Source of the DNA: Sebastes aleutianus
Taxonomy: Eukaryota > Chordata > Actinopteri > Perciformes > Sebastidae
Length of the DNA stretch: 64,000 nt
Direction: 5' to 3'
Assembly (NCBI GenBank): GCA_916700875.1
Contig: CAKAKS010000039.1
Span: 12,122,044 to 12,186,043 of the forward strand
The notes under the pieces are model-generated. The model saw only the letters and a program-made list of their open reading frames with translations. It was not told the origin of the DNA and made no database searches. The position numbers and the translations under genes were made by a program. Positions 8,701 through 18,076 of the stretch are shown here, in pieces (the first letter of the stretch is position 1; each line of letters begins with the position of its first letter).

Positions 8701-10569
8701 AAGATGGCGCTGTTCGTCCAAAGCAAGCTGAGCTTAATCTCTCTACATATGGTGGAAGAAGAAAAAAACATTGATTATAGAGGACGAAAGCAGCTGTTGA
8801 TGCTGATACATTTTAAGGCCCCTTAGCTCAAGATCATGACTTAATTATATTGTTATCTTGTGAAAGTCACTTAAAGCTTCAGTAGGCATAATATCTTTGG
8901 CATCACTAGTCAAAAATTCCATAATAACCTTTCAGCATATTGTAATTCAAGTGTTCTGAGAGAAAACTAGACTTCTGCACCTCCTCATGGCTCTGTTTTC
9001 AGGCTCTAAAAAATCTAGCCCACAACGGGAGACTTTGGCCAATCACAGGTCATTTCAGAGAGAGCGAGCGTTCCTATTGGCTGTGCTCCGCCTGGTGGGT
9101 GGTGCTTGGTATTTCCTTAACTGATCTCAACATAGGCTCCATGAATGTCACAAAAACACAGAGTTTGAAATAATTTAGTGTATAGTAGTTTTTTTTATTT
9201 CCAGATAAATAGTTCCTACCTGCGACTCGTCGACATAAACTCTGTTTTCATGATGGTTGAAGCAGCTATACAGCGTCCCGTTGTTGTGGAGGAAACTCTC
9301 AAAATCCAGAGACACTTCTTCACCTTCTGCAACCGTTTCCTGACAATACAGTTTACACAACAGGTTAACAATAATATATTGATTAATATAAAGCTGATGC
9401 TTCATTCAAACACTTGAACTTTCTACCGCCTATAGAAAAGTGGTCGGTATGGAGACCCTTCACTGAGTTCTAGTGGGAAATTTACACAGATATAAAAACA
9501 TAATATGAGATATCAGATTTTATCCTGTGGTTGGTCACATGACGATCATGTAATATCCAAGTTTTCAGAAGGTTGCCACAAACTTTGGAAAATGTATTGT
9601 TTCCAAAATACTTAAAAAAAAATTGAGCAAAAATAAATAAATAACTAAAAATGTTTGAGCTTCATGTTTGAACTTGTGTATCTCACACTATCAAAATGAT
9701 TTAAAAAAATGCAGCTATTTTCATTTAAATTTTTTGAATAATTAAAAAAATAATTAATAATACTTTCTTAAAAACCATTGTATATTTATTACCAAAATGT
9801 TGAGATATATAATATAGTATGTGCTCACATATTACATTTTGACCTTTTTTTTTTTAATACTGTATGTACAGTCTATTTAAAAATAATGCTAAATTCTCTG
9901 TATTTTGTAAATCTGTATTTAACAATGTGAATGTTGCATTTATATATAAATGAATGAGTGGATTATTTCTGTTTGTGATATTCATAATAAAGATGTGACA
10001 TACATTAATATTGGATGAGATACTGTCATGACAGTTGTAATAGATATAGTGATATAATCAGTCATGTAATGATAACATGACAGATACATTATTGATGTTT
10101 GAGTGAATATTTTAAAAAGCTGCTCACAGTAACAGCCGGACTCAGGACAGTTTGTGTTGTTTCTTCTACCTCTTCTTCTTCTTCTTCTTGTTCATCTTCA
10201 TCTTCCTCTTCTTCCTCTCTCTTTGTCTGCATGCTGCTCTCTTCACTCTTTAAAGACTGGATCTCCACACTGTGACTTTCAGGCTTCCTTTCCTCTTCAT
10301 CTGCCTGAAAACACAACATGTTAGAGGAGGAGAAGGTCACTGACATTCAACCAAGACTATCACATTATTGCATATTAGATGAAATAGACATTTACCTGCA
10401 GTGTGTCGTCGCTCCGTCCAGCAGGTGTGGAGGGCCGGTCGTGTCCAGGTCCAGGTCCAGGTCCAGGTCCAGGTCCAGGTCCAGGTTCAGGTTCAGGTTC
10501 AGGTTCAGGTTCCCCGGCTTCCAGCCTCTCGGGCCGGGATCCTTCGCTGACGGACGCTCCGCTGCCCAT
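2597..10569 (-). CDS. kinesin-14-like protein with C-terminal motor (14 exons)
   Basis: Fourteen exons (10396-10569, 10128-10304, 9220-9339, 8436-8498, 8218-8331, 8017-8130, 7772-7938, 7256-7688, 6112-6254, 4218-4278, 3592-3800, 3318-3504, 2895-2990, 2597-2746) sum to 2208 nt, 735 codons plus stop, with all junction phases agreeing. Layout: Pro-Glu/Pro-Gly repeat (about 20-42), acidic region (59-117), an unrecognised globular part (118-310), coiled coil (about 310-454), and motor (455 on). The motor shows the P-loop GQTGSGKT (480-487), switch I SSRSH and switch II DLAGSE. A motor at the C-terminus after a coiled coil is typical of kinesin-14, the minus-end-directed group. The strands before the P-loop were not found between 6255 and 7255. 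I do not recognise the gene, so no symbol is given; KIFC-type or KIF25-like are possible labels. Confidence 0.88.
2895..2990 (-). CDS. kinesin exon 13
   Basis: 32 codons, phase 0: VFNALKCNALHIPFRNSRLT then HLLQPCLSGDAK. This matches the conserved IPYRNSKLT-LLQ-LGG segment of kinesin motors, the microtubule-binding alpha4-alpha5 side. Confidence 0.94.
3318..3504 (-). CDS. kinesin exon 12: switch I and switch II
   Basis: SSRSHLVVALQVEG (switch I, Ser codon split with exon 11), then GTLTLCDLAGSERISKTEAE (switch II DLAGSE), ending AAAINKSLTALGQ. The catalytic Arg/Ser of switch I and the Asp/Gly/Glu of switch II are all present. Confidence 0.94.
3592..3800 (-). CDS. kinesin exon 11: motor core, start of switch I
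   Basis: ISMLEIYNDSLNDLLIKSPG is the family's typical EIYNE-like strand; the exon continues to ETGEKNRKIASTKMNIQ and a split Ser codon. The acceptor is attttcag. The phase-2 end joins exon 12 to restore SSRSH. Confidence 0.92.
4218..4278 (-). CDS. kinesin exon 10
   Basis: 61 bp: the first base completes Arg, then SIRELLRICAGKEKVSYTLK. This is the helix and strand after the P-loop (alpha2 to beta4 region). The acceptor is tttcctcag. Confidence 0.85.
4907..5573. repeat. family I copy 1: inverted-arm AT-rich element, with nested insertion
   Basis: The left end TATGGAGTCATAGGAGTGCC and the right end near 5540-5573 (ATGGCAC then TATGGAGTCATAG) are inverted arms of an AT-rich element, related to copies at 5559-5935 and 31294-31700. 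It lies in the kinesin intron between exons 10 and 9. The middle (about 5102-5417) is a foreign insert. Confidence 0.6.
5102..5417. repeat. family H insert inside family I copy 1
   Basis: A 0.3-kb GC-richer piece interrupts the left and right arms of family I copy 1; comparison with the uninterrupted copy at 5559-5935 shows where it was added. It contains a GACGGACGGA-type run and a palindrome-like GCGCTATATATCC stretch. No coding potential is seen. Confidence 0.5.
5559..5935. repeat. family I copy 2
   Basis: The left arm starts TATGGAGTCATAGGAGTGAC and the right arm ends GGCACTCCTATAACTCCATA, so the two ends are inverted repeats of about 30 bp that continue as diverged AT-rich arms. It follows copy 1 directly and shares its edge. 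Confidence 0.6.
6112..6254 (-). CDS. kinesin exon 9: motor P-loop
   Basis: It encodes EEVFAGTLPVITSCVDGYNV then CILAYGQTGSGKTYTMMGSK, with the nucleotide-binding P-loop GQTGSGKT intact. Starts at phase 0, ends at phase 2 (NI then split Arg). The acceptor is ttactgcag and the donor gtcaga. In kinesins about 60-80 residues of motor should precede EEVF; they were not found upstream. Confidence 0.93.
6582..6645. repeat. short tandem repeat, about 17-18 bp unit
   Basis: The unit AGCTCGTTAAGATCTGC occurs twice in full and then a third diverged time (AGCTCGTTGAGG), with a further GATCGTTAAGG. It lies where the missing motor exon of the kinesin would be expected. Confidence 0.6.
6744..6940 (+). repeat. 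family B-related fragment (TTAA-bounded element, left end)
   Basis: After TTAA at 6740-6743 the sequence AGGAGAAGTGTGTAGGGTCT and the following GTGGTGAGGTTGCAACC and GTGTGCCAAG-GTG match the left part of family B at 22630. The right end was not found. Confidence 0.55.
7256..7688 (-). CDS. kinesin exon 8: coiled-coil stalk
   Basis: It starts RALLERDRVIEDLRQKLQTK and continues with heptad-like Leu/Val spacing (EVRYLSEVVQHLNQKLAELE), a Pro-rich break (RRAPVVPPAK), and a second helix ending near AQVEQEAAGE. This is the stalk before a C-terminal motor. The donor is uncertain: gtggag after 7256 keeps phase 0, but without it the frame runs 4 more codons to TAG at 7241-7243. Confidence 0.75.
7772..7938 (-). 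CDS. kinesin exon 7: UBA-like segment
   Basis: STLPGLVDQKEITAALRQCN then YDPEEVISVYLAMFGEILLQ, ending NYTDLNSF and a split Arg codon. The pattern ITAALRQCNYDPEEVISVYL resembles the first and last helices of UBA/CUE-like three-helix domains; this is inference from pattern only. Phase 0 at the start, phase 2 at the end. Confidence 0.85.
8017..8130 (-). CDS. kinesin exon 6
   Basis: 38 codons, phase 0: ERVNVCRFWDPLAGVWLLLP then LQWEVNVDFIKARVQRVM. The Trp-rich, alternating hydrophobic pattern suggests a small folded domain with exon 5. The domain was not recognised. Confidence 0.85.
8218..8331 (-). CDS. kinesin exon 5
   Basis: 38 codons, phase 0. A polar linker (DSGQLQTPASSQPAV) is followed by GSIYIQGKGTVMTYMFE, which looks like beta strands. 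The acceptor is ccctcag and the donor gtgaga. Confidence 0.85.
8436..8498 (-). CDS. kinesin exon 4
   Basis: 21 codons, phase 0: NLQPFPKEWYSQGHFITSNN followed by E. The acceptor is ttcaccag and the donor gtctgc. It is a short exon, kept because frame and both splice sites agree with its neighbours. Confidence 0.8.
9220..9339 (-). CDS. kinesin exon 3
   Basis: 40 codons, phase 0, beginning ETVAEGEEVSLDFESFLHNN and ending VYVDESQ. The acceptor is attgtcag and the donor gtaggaac. It starts an ordered-looking region rich in aromatic residues (YSCF, FNHH) that I cannot assign to a known domain. Confidence 0.85.
10128..10304 (-). CDS. kinesin exon 2: acidic region
   Basis: 59 codons, phase 0 at both ends. 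It starts ADEEERKPESHSVEIQSLKS and continues into a run of Glu with some Asp, then ETTQTVLSPAVT. The acceptor is ttttcag and the donor gtgagc. Such acidic low-complexity parts are usually disordered; the function is unknown. Confidence 0.8.
10396..10569 (-). CDS. kinesin exon 1: start codon, Pro-Glu/Pro-Gly repeat
   Basis: The ATG is at 10567-10569 and the first residues are MGSGASVSEG, which fits an N-myristoylation consensus (Gly2, Ser6). This is followed by about four Pro-Glu and six to seven Pro-Gly pairs from a 6-bp tandem repeat (10444-10512 or so), then a short tail to LQ. The donor is gtaaat (10390-10395). It was chosen as the start because it opens the only frame matching exon 2 and no upstream acceptor is evident; a GA-rich run lies just 5'. 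Confidence 0.72.
10444..10512. repeat. 6-bp coding tandem repeat (Pro-Gly / Pro-Glu)
   Basis: Units GGTCCA (about 7) then GGTTCA (about 4) on the + strand read CCTGGA and CCTGAA on the coding strand. One transition separates the two blocks. It is likely length-variable between individuals. Confidence 0.85.
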
Positions 10570-10609
10570 CCTGACATCCACAGACAGACACTCAGAAACA
10601 TCCAGAGAG

Positions 10610-10634
10610 AGACAGAGAGAGAGAGAGAGAGAGG
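10610..10634. repeat. GA microsatellite in kinesin 5' flank
   Basis: A near-pure GA run about 45 bp upstream of the kinesin ATG (on the opposite strand a CT run). It would lie in the 5' UTR or proximal promoter. Confidence 0.8.
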
Positions 10635-10859
10635 GGCAGACAGGTGAGAACAGGTGCAACTCGACACACCTGTCCACGTGACACAGAAGCTGTTATGTCA
10701 CGACTCAGGAACTTTTATTTGCTGATATCTGGGAAAAAGATCTGGTTTTACCAAAAAATAAATAAAAATCTACAATTTACAATTTAATTTAAATGGGATG
10801 TTAATGATACAGCTGTAAATGTATTGAATAAGTATATATATATACAGTATATATTATTA

Positions 10860-11263
10860 TTGGTCTCTTTTTTTACTTTCACTATATATATCATTATCTA
10901 CATCTACAACTGTAAATGTATTTTATATATATATATATATATATATACACAGTATATATTATTATTAAATTATAATTATTATTCTTAATAGTCTCTTTTT
11001 TTACTTTCATTATATATATTATTATCTACATCTATAACTGTAAATGTATTTAAAATATATATATATATATATAATTTGTATTATTCTTAATGGTCACATT
11101 TTAACTTTCACTTATATTTTATAATCTACAGCTGTAAAAGTATATTTAAAAAATATATATATAAATATATATTTCTCTCATTTTTATTATTCTTAATGGT
11201 CTCTTTTTTTACTTTCACTTATATATTTTATCATCTACATCTACAGCGGTAAATGTTTTTTAA

Positions 11264-11300
<37 letters not shown>

Positions 11301-11400
11301 GTATTTCTCTTAATTTTATTATTCTTAATGGTCTTTTTTTTTTTTTTTTACTTTCACTTATATATTTTATCATCTACTGTCTTTTTATTGTCTTTTTGCC
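10860..11400. repeat. tandem repeat, unit about 100-130 bp, with AT microsatellites
   Basis: The phrase TCTCTTTTTTTACTTTCA, or a close variant, recurs near 10863, 10990, 11090, 11198 and 11330. Each is followed by ATCTACATCTACA-type text, TGTAAATG and a run of AT dinucleotides. The five diverged units form a small satellite-like block. Confidence 0.7.
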
Positions 11401-11505
11401 CTTGTATAAATGTGTTACATTTTTATTTTTCAAAGCACTTTGAGCGACATCTCTTGTATTAAAAGTACTCTATAAAATAAAGTTTATTATAATTATTGTT
11501 ATTAA
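11400..11505 (+). repeat. possible non-LTR retrotransposon 3' tail
   Basis: The text CAAAGCACTTTGAGCGACAT, then GTACTCTATAAAATAAAGTT and a TTATTATTATT-like tail, is of the type found at 3' ends of fish LINE/SINE elements. This is recognition of a pattern only; no ORF belongs to it. Confidence 0.35.
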
Positions 11506-13127
11506 AATACAAAAATTGTTGTTACACATAATTTTCTCGCATATCTGATGTTTGTGCTTATTAATAATCATATTAGGTCCCAGGTAAATGAATGTTTTAT
11601 GAGTGGGGTTTGGTTTTCAGACAAACGAGACACTCCATCACCTGATAATTATTTTAACAAGATCTCATATTCTTAGGAGTAACTTTAATAATTAAAGATA
11701 GGCCCTGTCCGAGAAAGGAAACCAGATACAAATAAGTTTACAGCAAATAATAAAGTTATTATACTTGATATTACTGTTGTAACTTTTGGCCTCTCTGTCC
11801 CTGACGGGTTTCTATTATTTTAAAGTTTTTCTTCTATCATAGCATCTGGAAAAGGATCGTCAGTTCAGAAAAATATTATTTTTAAACCTTTTTATCTCTT
11901 AAAATAACAATTGAACTTCATTTGAGCAAATAGTTGGAATCATAAATGTTTTCTGTATATCAATGCATGAAAACATCAAAGAAAGTTGGATCGAAACTCA
12001 GTCTGTGTGTTTATAAAATGTTGTAATTTGAGATTCAAATCTGGCAATAAAAATGTTAAATAACGGTACAAATGTGCTCTTACACGAAACATGATTAAGC
12101 AATTTGAAAAAGTAAAAACATTTCTGAAACTTTTCTCAGACTTTATCATCTGCAAATATTTTGTTTGTTTTTGTAATTCAGTGCAGTAATAATGATCATT
12201 TTGTTACACAACTCACAGATGGTGGTCACATTTAACTGTTTCCCACTGCACCTTTCCACATTTTCACCATTTTCTTAAAGGCACAATCGGTGATGATAAA
12301 ATATTTGAGTTAAAAAGCAGCCTGCCTGCCCTGCACCGCTTCAACTCCTCACTAGAGGGCAGCATCAGCCCCTTAATGGGATTTAGAGCAAAGCATTAAG
12401 CAGCATGGAAATATCTTGAACTCATAGAGGAGTCAACAGAGGAGCAGAGCAGACAAACATTCAAAGGCTGCTCAGTTTCTCTTAGTCAAACAGACCGAGA
12501 GAGAGAAACTCAAACCGTAAAAGAACTACAATGACAAATCACAAACATATTGTCCTACTCACCTCTAGTGGTCCTGTAGGTACACAGGAGCTTGGTTATG
12601 TGCCACCGTTTGGAGACGCCAATTCTGAAACTTCAACACAATGGAGGTGAAAGGAACTCAGAGCATCCAAAATCCAAATTTATAACTCACCTGGAACGGC
12701 CACAATGTTGGATAATCCATATTTCTTTGAGACTATTTCCTTTGTAGAAAGTAGTTCCAATGAAAAGTTTTCACTGTAAGGTCTGTGGATTACACAGCTG
12801 CTGGTGTCTCTAGAGTTATCGATGAGACACTAAAATACGAGTCAGGAAGTCCAGTTTAATCATCAGCTCCATGATTTTTAAGGTTTATCAGAGATTTTGA
12901 GATGATGAGACAGGAATTTACAAGTCTGGAAAGTTCTCACAGCAACAACCGTGCCTGTGAACGGCTTCAGTACTGAGTGTGAAAGTTCATTCTTGAATAC
13001 AATGCTAAATCTTTTAACTCAAGGGTCACTTACTAGCTATTTCTGGGGCTTTCTTTACTGCCTTCCTCATCGGATAGTTTGCTCAGTTGTCATGCAGCAA
13101 AACCAAAACCCACCTTTGTACGACAAA

Positions 13128-13640
13128 AAGGAGGGGGGTCAAATTTTGTGAAAAAAACTCAGAATATATGAGAAAAAAACTTGGATATTCTCTGAGATGA
13201 AAGTGAAAAATTTATGAGAAAAAAAAACCTTACAAATTTACAAGAAAAAAACTTGGATATCTTCTGAGATTAAAGTCCATAATTTACAAGAAAAAACTTG
13301 AATATTCTTTGATATTATGAAGTCATAAATTTACGAGAGAAAACGTGAATATTCTCTGAGATAAAGGTCCTAAATTTACAAGAAAAAATTCGCAAATTTA
13401 CAAGAAAATAACTTGGATATTCTCAGAAATTTACGAGAAAAAAAACGTGGATATTCAAGTTTTTTTCTAGTAAATTTAGGACTTTCATCTCAGAGAATAT
13501 TTGATTTCTTTTTCTTGTAAATTTGTGAGTTTTTCTTGTGAATTTAGCACTTTAATCTCAGAGAATATTTCAGTTCTGTTCTCAAAACATTTACAACTTT
13601 AATCAAAAAAAAAAAAAGTGTTCTTGGAATATTACCCCTT
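13128..13640. repeat. inverted tandem array of an AT-rich module
   Basis: About 13140-13450 holds several copies of the module read on the - strand (ACTTGGATATTCTCTGAGAT type) and 13455-13625 holds copies in the + direction (TCTCAGAGAATATT with TTCTCGTAAATTT-like text). The ends show a weak inverted pair (AGGAGGGGGG near 13130, CCCCTTCTCCC near 13636), so the block may be one fold-back element. Confidence 0.65.
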
Positions 13641-14743
13641 CTCCCGGCTCCGTAATTATGTTTTTTTTTCTACCGACAATGGCCCTGATACACGGTGGTA
13701 TCTTTGAATAAGCGTTTTACTATTACAACCACCTGTTATCACATGACTGATGTCACATTATGACATAATAACAAACTCCATCCATGAGGAAGACTGTGAG
13801 ACGTGGTTGAAAGCTCTAGAAAAAGCCAGTAAGTGGACCCTGAGTTAATTTTTTTTTCTCAAACTTCAGTAGCTTGTCGATCCAACAGTTTCATATTGGG
13901 GGTGTAATGAATATTGCGGTCTCTCGGGCGTGCTAGCAGGGCTTTAGTCTTGTTAAAATCATCTTAAGTGCCCATTAAAGGTTTTTATTTTTCTGCTTTA
14001 AACTCTGTGTGTCTGGCAGCTCTCTCCTGCTGCAGTACGGGATGCTTTCACCCTTTTGCTTTCCGAATGTCTCGGGTTTGTCATGCAATTTGCTTCCAGA
14101 GAAAACTTCAGGCCAGACAGAAGTCTGAGCAGCTGGTGAAACCCGGCAGATATATTACATCCCAGTCTGTCTGAGCCACGGAGCAGTAAAATCCTCACTG
14201 ATTGCCCCTTTTAAAATGGGTGGACATTTTTCTTTTTTGCTGTAGGAGCTGCTGGCTGTGCTGAGTGTGGGGTGAATAACAGAGGGACTCATTCTGCCTC
14301 GGCTCAGCCTCCACAGCTGGCCAAATTAGAAATGACGCGCAATAAAAGAGGAAAGGAAACGAGTTTCCCCAGAGAACAATCTGGAGAATGACTCTCTATT
14401 CACACAGACAGGGAGAATATTGACAGAGTCTCTCGGCCAATCAGCTTTCTGTGGCTTTTTTATCTCAACAGTCTCAGAACATCTGCTGCTGCTCTGCTTT
14501 TCTGTCCGTCTGTCTGTTTCAGCGTCTCATTGCCGAGTCCTAATCCAGGTTCGGTTCCCACAACTCCTCAAACACAAACAATACCTCTGTGAGTGTGTTT
14601 GTGGAGGAGAGAGACTTCTTCATCACTCATCAGTTCTTGTGTTCAAACCCAGACTTTACTCGTTTCAGATCAGGATCATACAGTATCACTTATTTTTCTT
14701 TTCCAGGATTTGGCTTCCATCTGAAGCCCGGTACGTCTACGTC

Positions 14744-15647
14744 GAGCCGTTTTAACATTTAATAGTTAAGCTTGACTATCCGGAATTAACATTAGAGATA
14801 TCCACAATTTCATTTTGACTAGTCGTAATTACATTGTGACTACTCAGACTCCTTATTCAAGATAAGACAAGTCAAAACGACAGTTATAGATCTCTGTAAT
14901 TCAGTTCTGACTATCCTAAATAACACATGAATGGCAAAAGTTGTTTTAATCGTACTAGTCAAAATGTAATTATGGATATCTAAAACTAGAGTTTTGCCTG
15001 GTCTAAATAGAATTAGGGGATATTGAATAATATTGATTATTAGAGTTTTGACAAGTAAAAATGACGTTGCAGTTACGACTTTAATCTCATAGAATATTCA
15101 AGTTTCTTTTCTCGTAAATTTATATTTTTTTGTTGTAAATCTAAGATTTAATCTCAGTGAATATTTAAGTGTTTTTCTCATAAATTTATGACTTTAATCT
15201 CTGAAAATATTCAAGTTTATTCTCGTAAATTTTTGAGTCTGTTCTCGTAAATTTAGGACTTTAATCTCAGAGAATATTCAAGTTTTTTTCTCATAAATTA
15301 AATTTATTTTCTTGTAAATCTAAGACTTTAATCTCAGAGAATATGTAAGTGTTTTTTCTCATAATTTTGTGAGTTTTTTCTCATACATTTATGACTTTAA
15401 CATCAGAGAATATCTGAGTTATTTTCTTTTAAAATATCAAGTTTTTTTCTCATAAATCTATGACTTTATTCTAAACAAATATTCAAGTTTATTCTCGTAA
15501 TTTTGTGAGTTTGTTCTCGTATATTTAGGACTTTAATCTCATAGAATATTCAAGTTTTTTTCTCGTATATTTCTGAGATTTACTTGTATATCCACGAATC
15601 TATCTCTAATGAATATCCTGTCTAGCTATTAAATGATAAAACGGCTC
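14744..15647. mobile_element. 904-bp non-autonomous element with 22-bp TIRs and two internal arrays
   Basis: Left end GAGCCGTTTTAACATTTAAT and right end (reverse complement) GAGCCGTTTTATCATTTAAT agree over about 22 bp with one mismatch. Inside, 14765-15060 has repeated GACTATCC / GACTAGTC / AATTACATTGTGACTA-type text, and 15075-15600 has about eight to nine copies of the AT-rich module also seen at 13.1 kb. No coding sequence; class not known. Confidence 0.65.
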
Positions 15648-16455
15648 TCAGGCGGGAAAGCTCTTGCATGATATATTTCATGCTTTCGAACTGAAAAACA
15701 AAACAAAACAAAAGGAAATCGCCCTTTTAGTGGTCGTAACGTTACACAGACGCTGCTCTCTTGCCCTCGCAGCTCGTTTACAGCGTTCTCCCTCAATACT
15801 GGACCAGTTTCAGAAATAGTTGTTCCCATTACTCGCTTAGACACAAAAACATGATGTAACAGGGTCCAAGTTGAAAAATACCCTTTAAAGATCCACATCA
15901 GACGCTGATGTATAATAAAATGCATTTATTTACAGAGTGAACAGAAAGCAGGCTGTCAATAAACATGTTTAACAGCCGACTGTCTGCTCCACCTGAACAA
16001 ACATCATCATGAACTCATCAACCAGAATCATTCAGGTTTCATCCCTGAAATCACAACCTGATCAGCAAGAATACATACAGAAATGTTGCTTTTCATCTTT
16101 GTAATTACTTTAGATTGACATTTAAACATTGAAACAGAATCAGCTTTAATCTCCTGTTCGTCTAACATTTCATGTAAACTGGGAACTGTACAGAACTGTA
16201 ATATAACTGGTTGGAAGATGGAAACCTCGGTGCTCATCTAAGGTGTAAAGATGTTGTTTTTCAGGAAAGTCTCTGTGGCACGTAGCTACATATTTCAGCT
16301 GATAGGAAAACACATTTACATATAGTTCAAAATGACCTTCACAGGATATTTACCTTACAGCTTGATGGAAAAGTTAGTTCACTCAGCTGATGTGTAAATA
16401 CACTTCTTCTTCTACGAACCAAGAAGTACCACATTGGTACTCTCCAACGGTCATA

Positions 16456-16666
16456 CAGACGTAGGCAAAGTTGTTGGTAACGTTCCGTTAAAGAGAGAAA
16501 AACCCACAATGGTCACTGAAATAACTTGAAACTGACAAAAGTAATAATAAATAAAAATTTACTGAAAATTAACTAATGAAAATCAGATATTGTTTTTGAA
16601 TTATGATTCAGCAGAATCATTTAAAAAAACAAACTAATGAAACTGGCCTAGACAAAAATGATGGTA
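16456..16666. repeat. left 211-bp inverted repeat of the Tc1 element (IR/DR)
   Basis: It contains an outer motif TAGGCAAAGTTGTTGGTAAC and an inner motif TAGACAAAAATGATGGTAAC near its inner end, matching at 18 of the 23 bp I compared. Two direct repeats per terminal repeat is the IR/DR layout, where each is a transposase-binding site. The inner copy ends at the limit of the repeat. Confidence 0.85.
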
Positions 16667-16674
16667 ACATTAAC

Positions 16675-17731
16675 TTAATATTTTGTTGCACAACCTTTTG
16701 AGGCAATCACTGCAATCAAGTGATTTCTGTAACTCTCAATGAGACTTCTGCACCTGTCGACAGGTATGTTGGCCCACTCCTCGTGAGCAAACTGCTCCAG
16801 CTGTCTCAGGTTTGAAGGGTGCCTTCTCCAGACAGCATGTTTCAGCTCCTTCCACAGATGTTCAATAGGATTTAGATCCGGGCTCATAGAAGGCCACTTC
16901 AGAATAGTCCAATGTTTTGTTCTTAGCCATTCTTGGGTGTTTTTAGCTGTGTTTTGGGTCATTATCCTGTTTGAGGACCCATGACCTGCAACTGAGACCA
17001 AGCTTTCTGACACTGGGCAGCACATTTCGCTCCAGAATGCCTTGATAGTCTTGAGATTTCATTGCACCCTGCACAGATTCAAGACACCCTGTGCCAGATG
17101 CAACAAAGCAGCCCCATAACATAACCGAGCCTCCTCCATGTTTCACATTAGGTACAGTGTTCTTTTCTTTGGATGCTTCATCTCTTCGTCTGTGAACATA
17201 GAGCTGATGTGACTTGCCAAAAAGCTCCAGTTTTGTCTCATCTGTCCAAAGGACATTCTCCCAGAAGCTTTGTGGCTTGTCAATATGCATTTTGGAAAAT
17301 TCCAGTCTCGCTTTTTTATGATTTGGTGTCCTCCTCGGTTGTCTTCCATTAAGTCCACTTTGGCTCAAACAGTGACGGATGGTGCGATCTGACACTGATG
17401 TACCTTGACCTTGGAGTTCACCTCTAATCTCTTTGGAAGTTGTTCTGGGCTCTTTGGTTACCATTCGTATTATCCGTCTCTTCAATATGTCATCAATTTT
17501 CCTCTTGCGGCCACGTCCAGGGAGGTTGGCTACAGTCCCATGGATCTTAAACTTCTGAATAATATGTGCAGCTGTAGTCACAGGAACATCAAGCTGCTTG
17601 GAGATGGTCTTATAGCCTTTACCTTTAACATGAAGGTCTATAATGTTCTTTCTGATCTCCTGAGACAACTCTCTCCTTAGCTTTCTGTGGTCCATGTTCA
17701 GTGTGGTACACACCATGACACCAAACAGCAC
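16675..17731 (-). pseudogene. Tc1 transposase, one frameshift
   Basis: The N-terminal part is in one frame from MDHRKLRRELSQEIRKNIID (Met at 17693-17695; an upstream Met at 17729-17731 is also in frame). The C-terminal part is in another frame, to TAA at 16675-16677. Seen: paired helix-turn-helix DNA-binding region with the GRGRKRKI AT-hook-like motif, catalytic Asp in LWTDETKLELFG, second Asp in KQDNDPKH, and Glu in SPDLNPIEHLW, giving DD34E. The frame breaks near 16946-16952, just after the second Asp, where bases appear lost from the expected PKHTAKNTQ codons. About 338 codons remain, close to the usual 340. Not functional as read unless the break is a sequencing error. Confidence 0.93.
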
Positions 17732-17865
17732 AGTGACTACTTTTCACCCTTTAAATAGGCAGACTGACTGATTACAAGTTTGAAGACACCTGTGATGCTA
17801 ATTACAGGACACACCTTAGTTTAATATGTCCCTATGGTCAAATTATTTTCAATCTTTTCTAGGGC

Positions 17866-18076
17866 TACCATCATTTTTGTCTAGGCCAGTTTCATTAGTT
17901 TGTTTTTTAAAATGATTCTGTTGAACCACAATTCAAAAGCAACAGCTGATTTTCATTAGTTAATTTTCAGTAAATTTTTATTTATTATTACTTTTGTCAG
18001 TTTCAAGTTATTTCAGTGACCATTGTGGGTTTTTCTCTCTTTAACGGAACGTTACCAACAACTTTGCCTACGTCTG
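17866..18076. repeat. right 211-bp inverted repeat of the Tc1 element (IR/DR)
   Basis: Near-perfect inverse of 16456-16666; a few differences are seen (for example around 17930-17950). The outer and inner motifs are both kept. Confidence 0.85.

Larger units (their letters stand above)
16456..18076 (-). mobile_element. Tc1-type DNA transposon, 1621 bp, nearly intact
   Basis: The ends CAGACGTAGGCAAAGTTGTT match in inverted orientation and are flanked by TA on both sides, the Tc1/mariner target duplication. The inverted repeats are 211 bp each. The transposase is read on the - strand and is broken by one frameshift. Flanking CA/TG beyond the TA is probably chance. Confidence 0.95.

Noticed and set aside
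10375..10677. Alternative frames over the 6-bp repeat (Leu-Asp, Arg-Ser arrays)
   Set aside because: Only the Pro-Glu/Pro-Gly frame joins the acidic exon 2 in phase through consensus splice sites.
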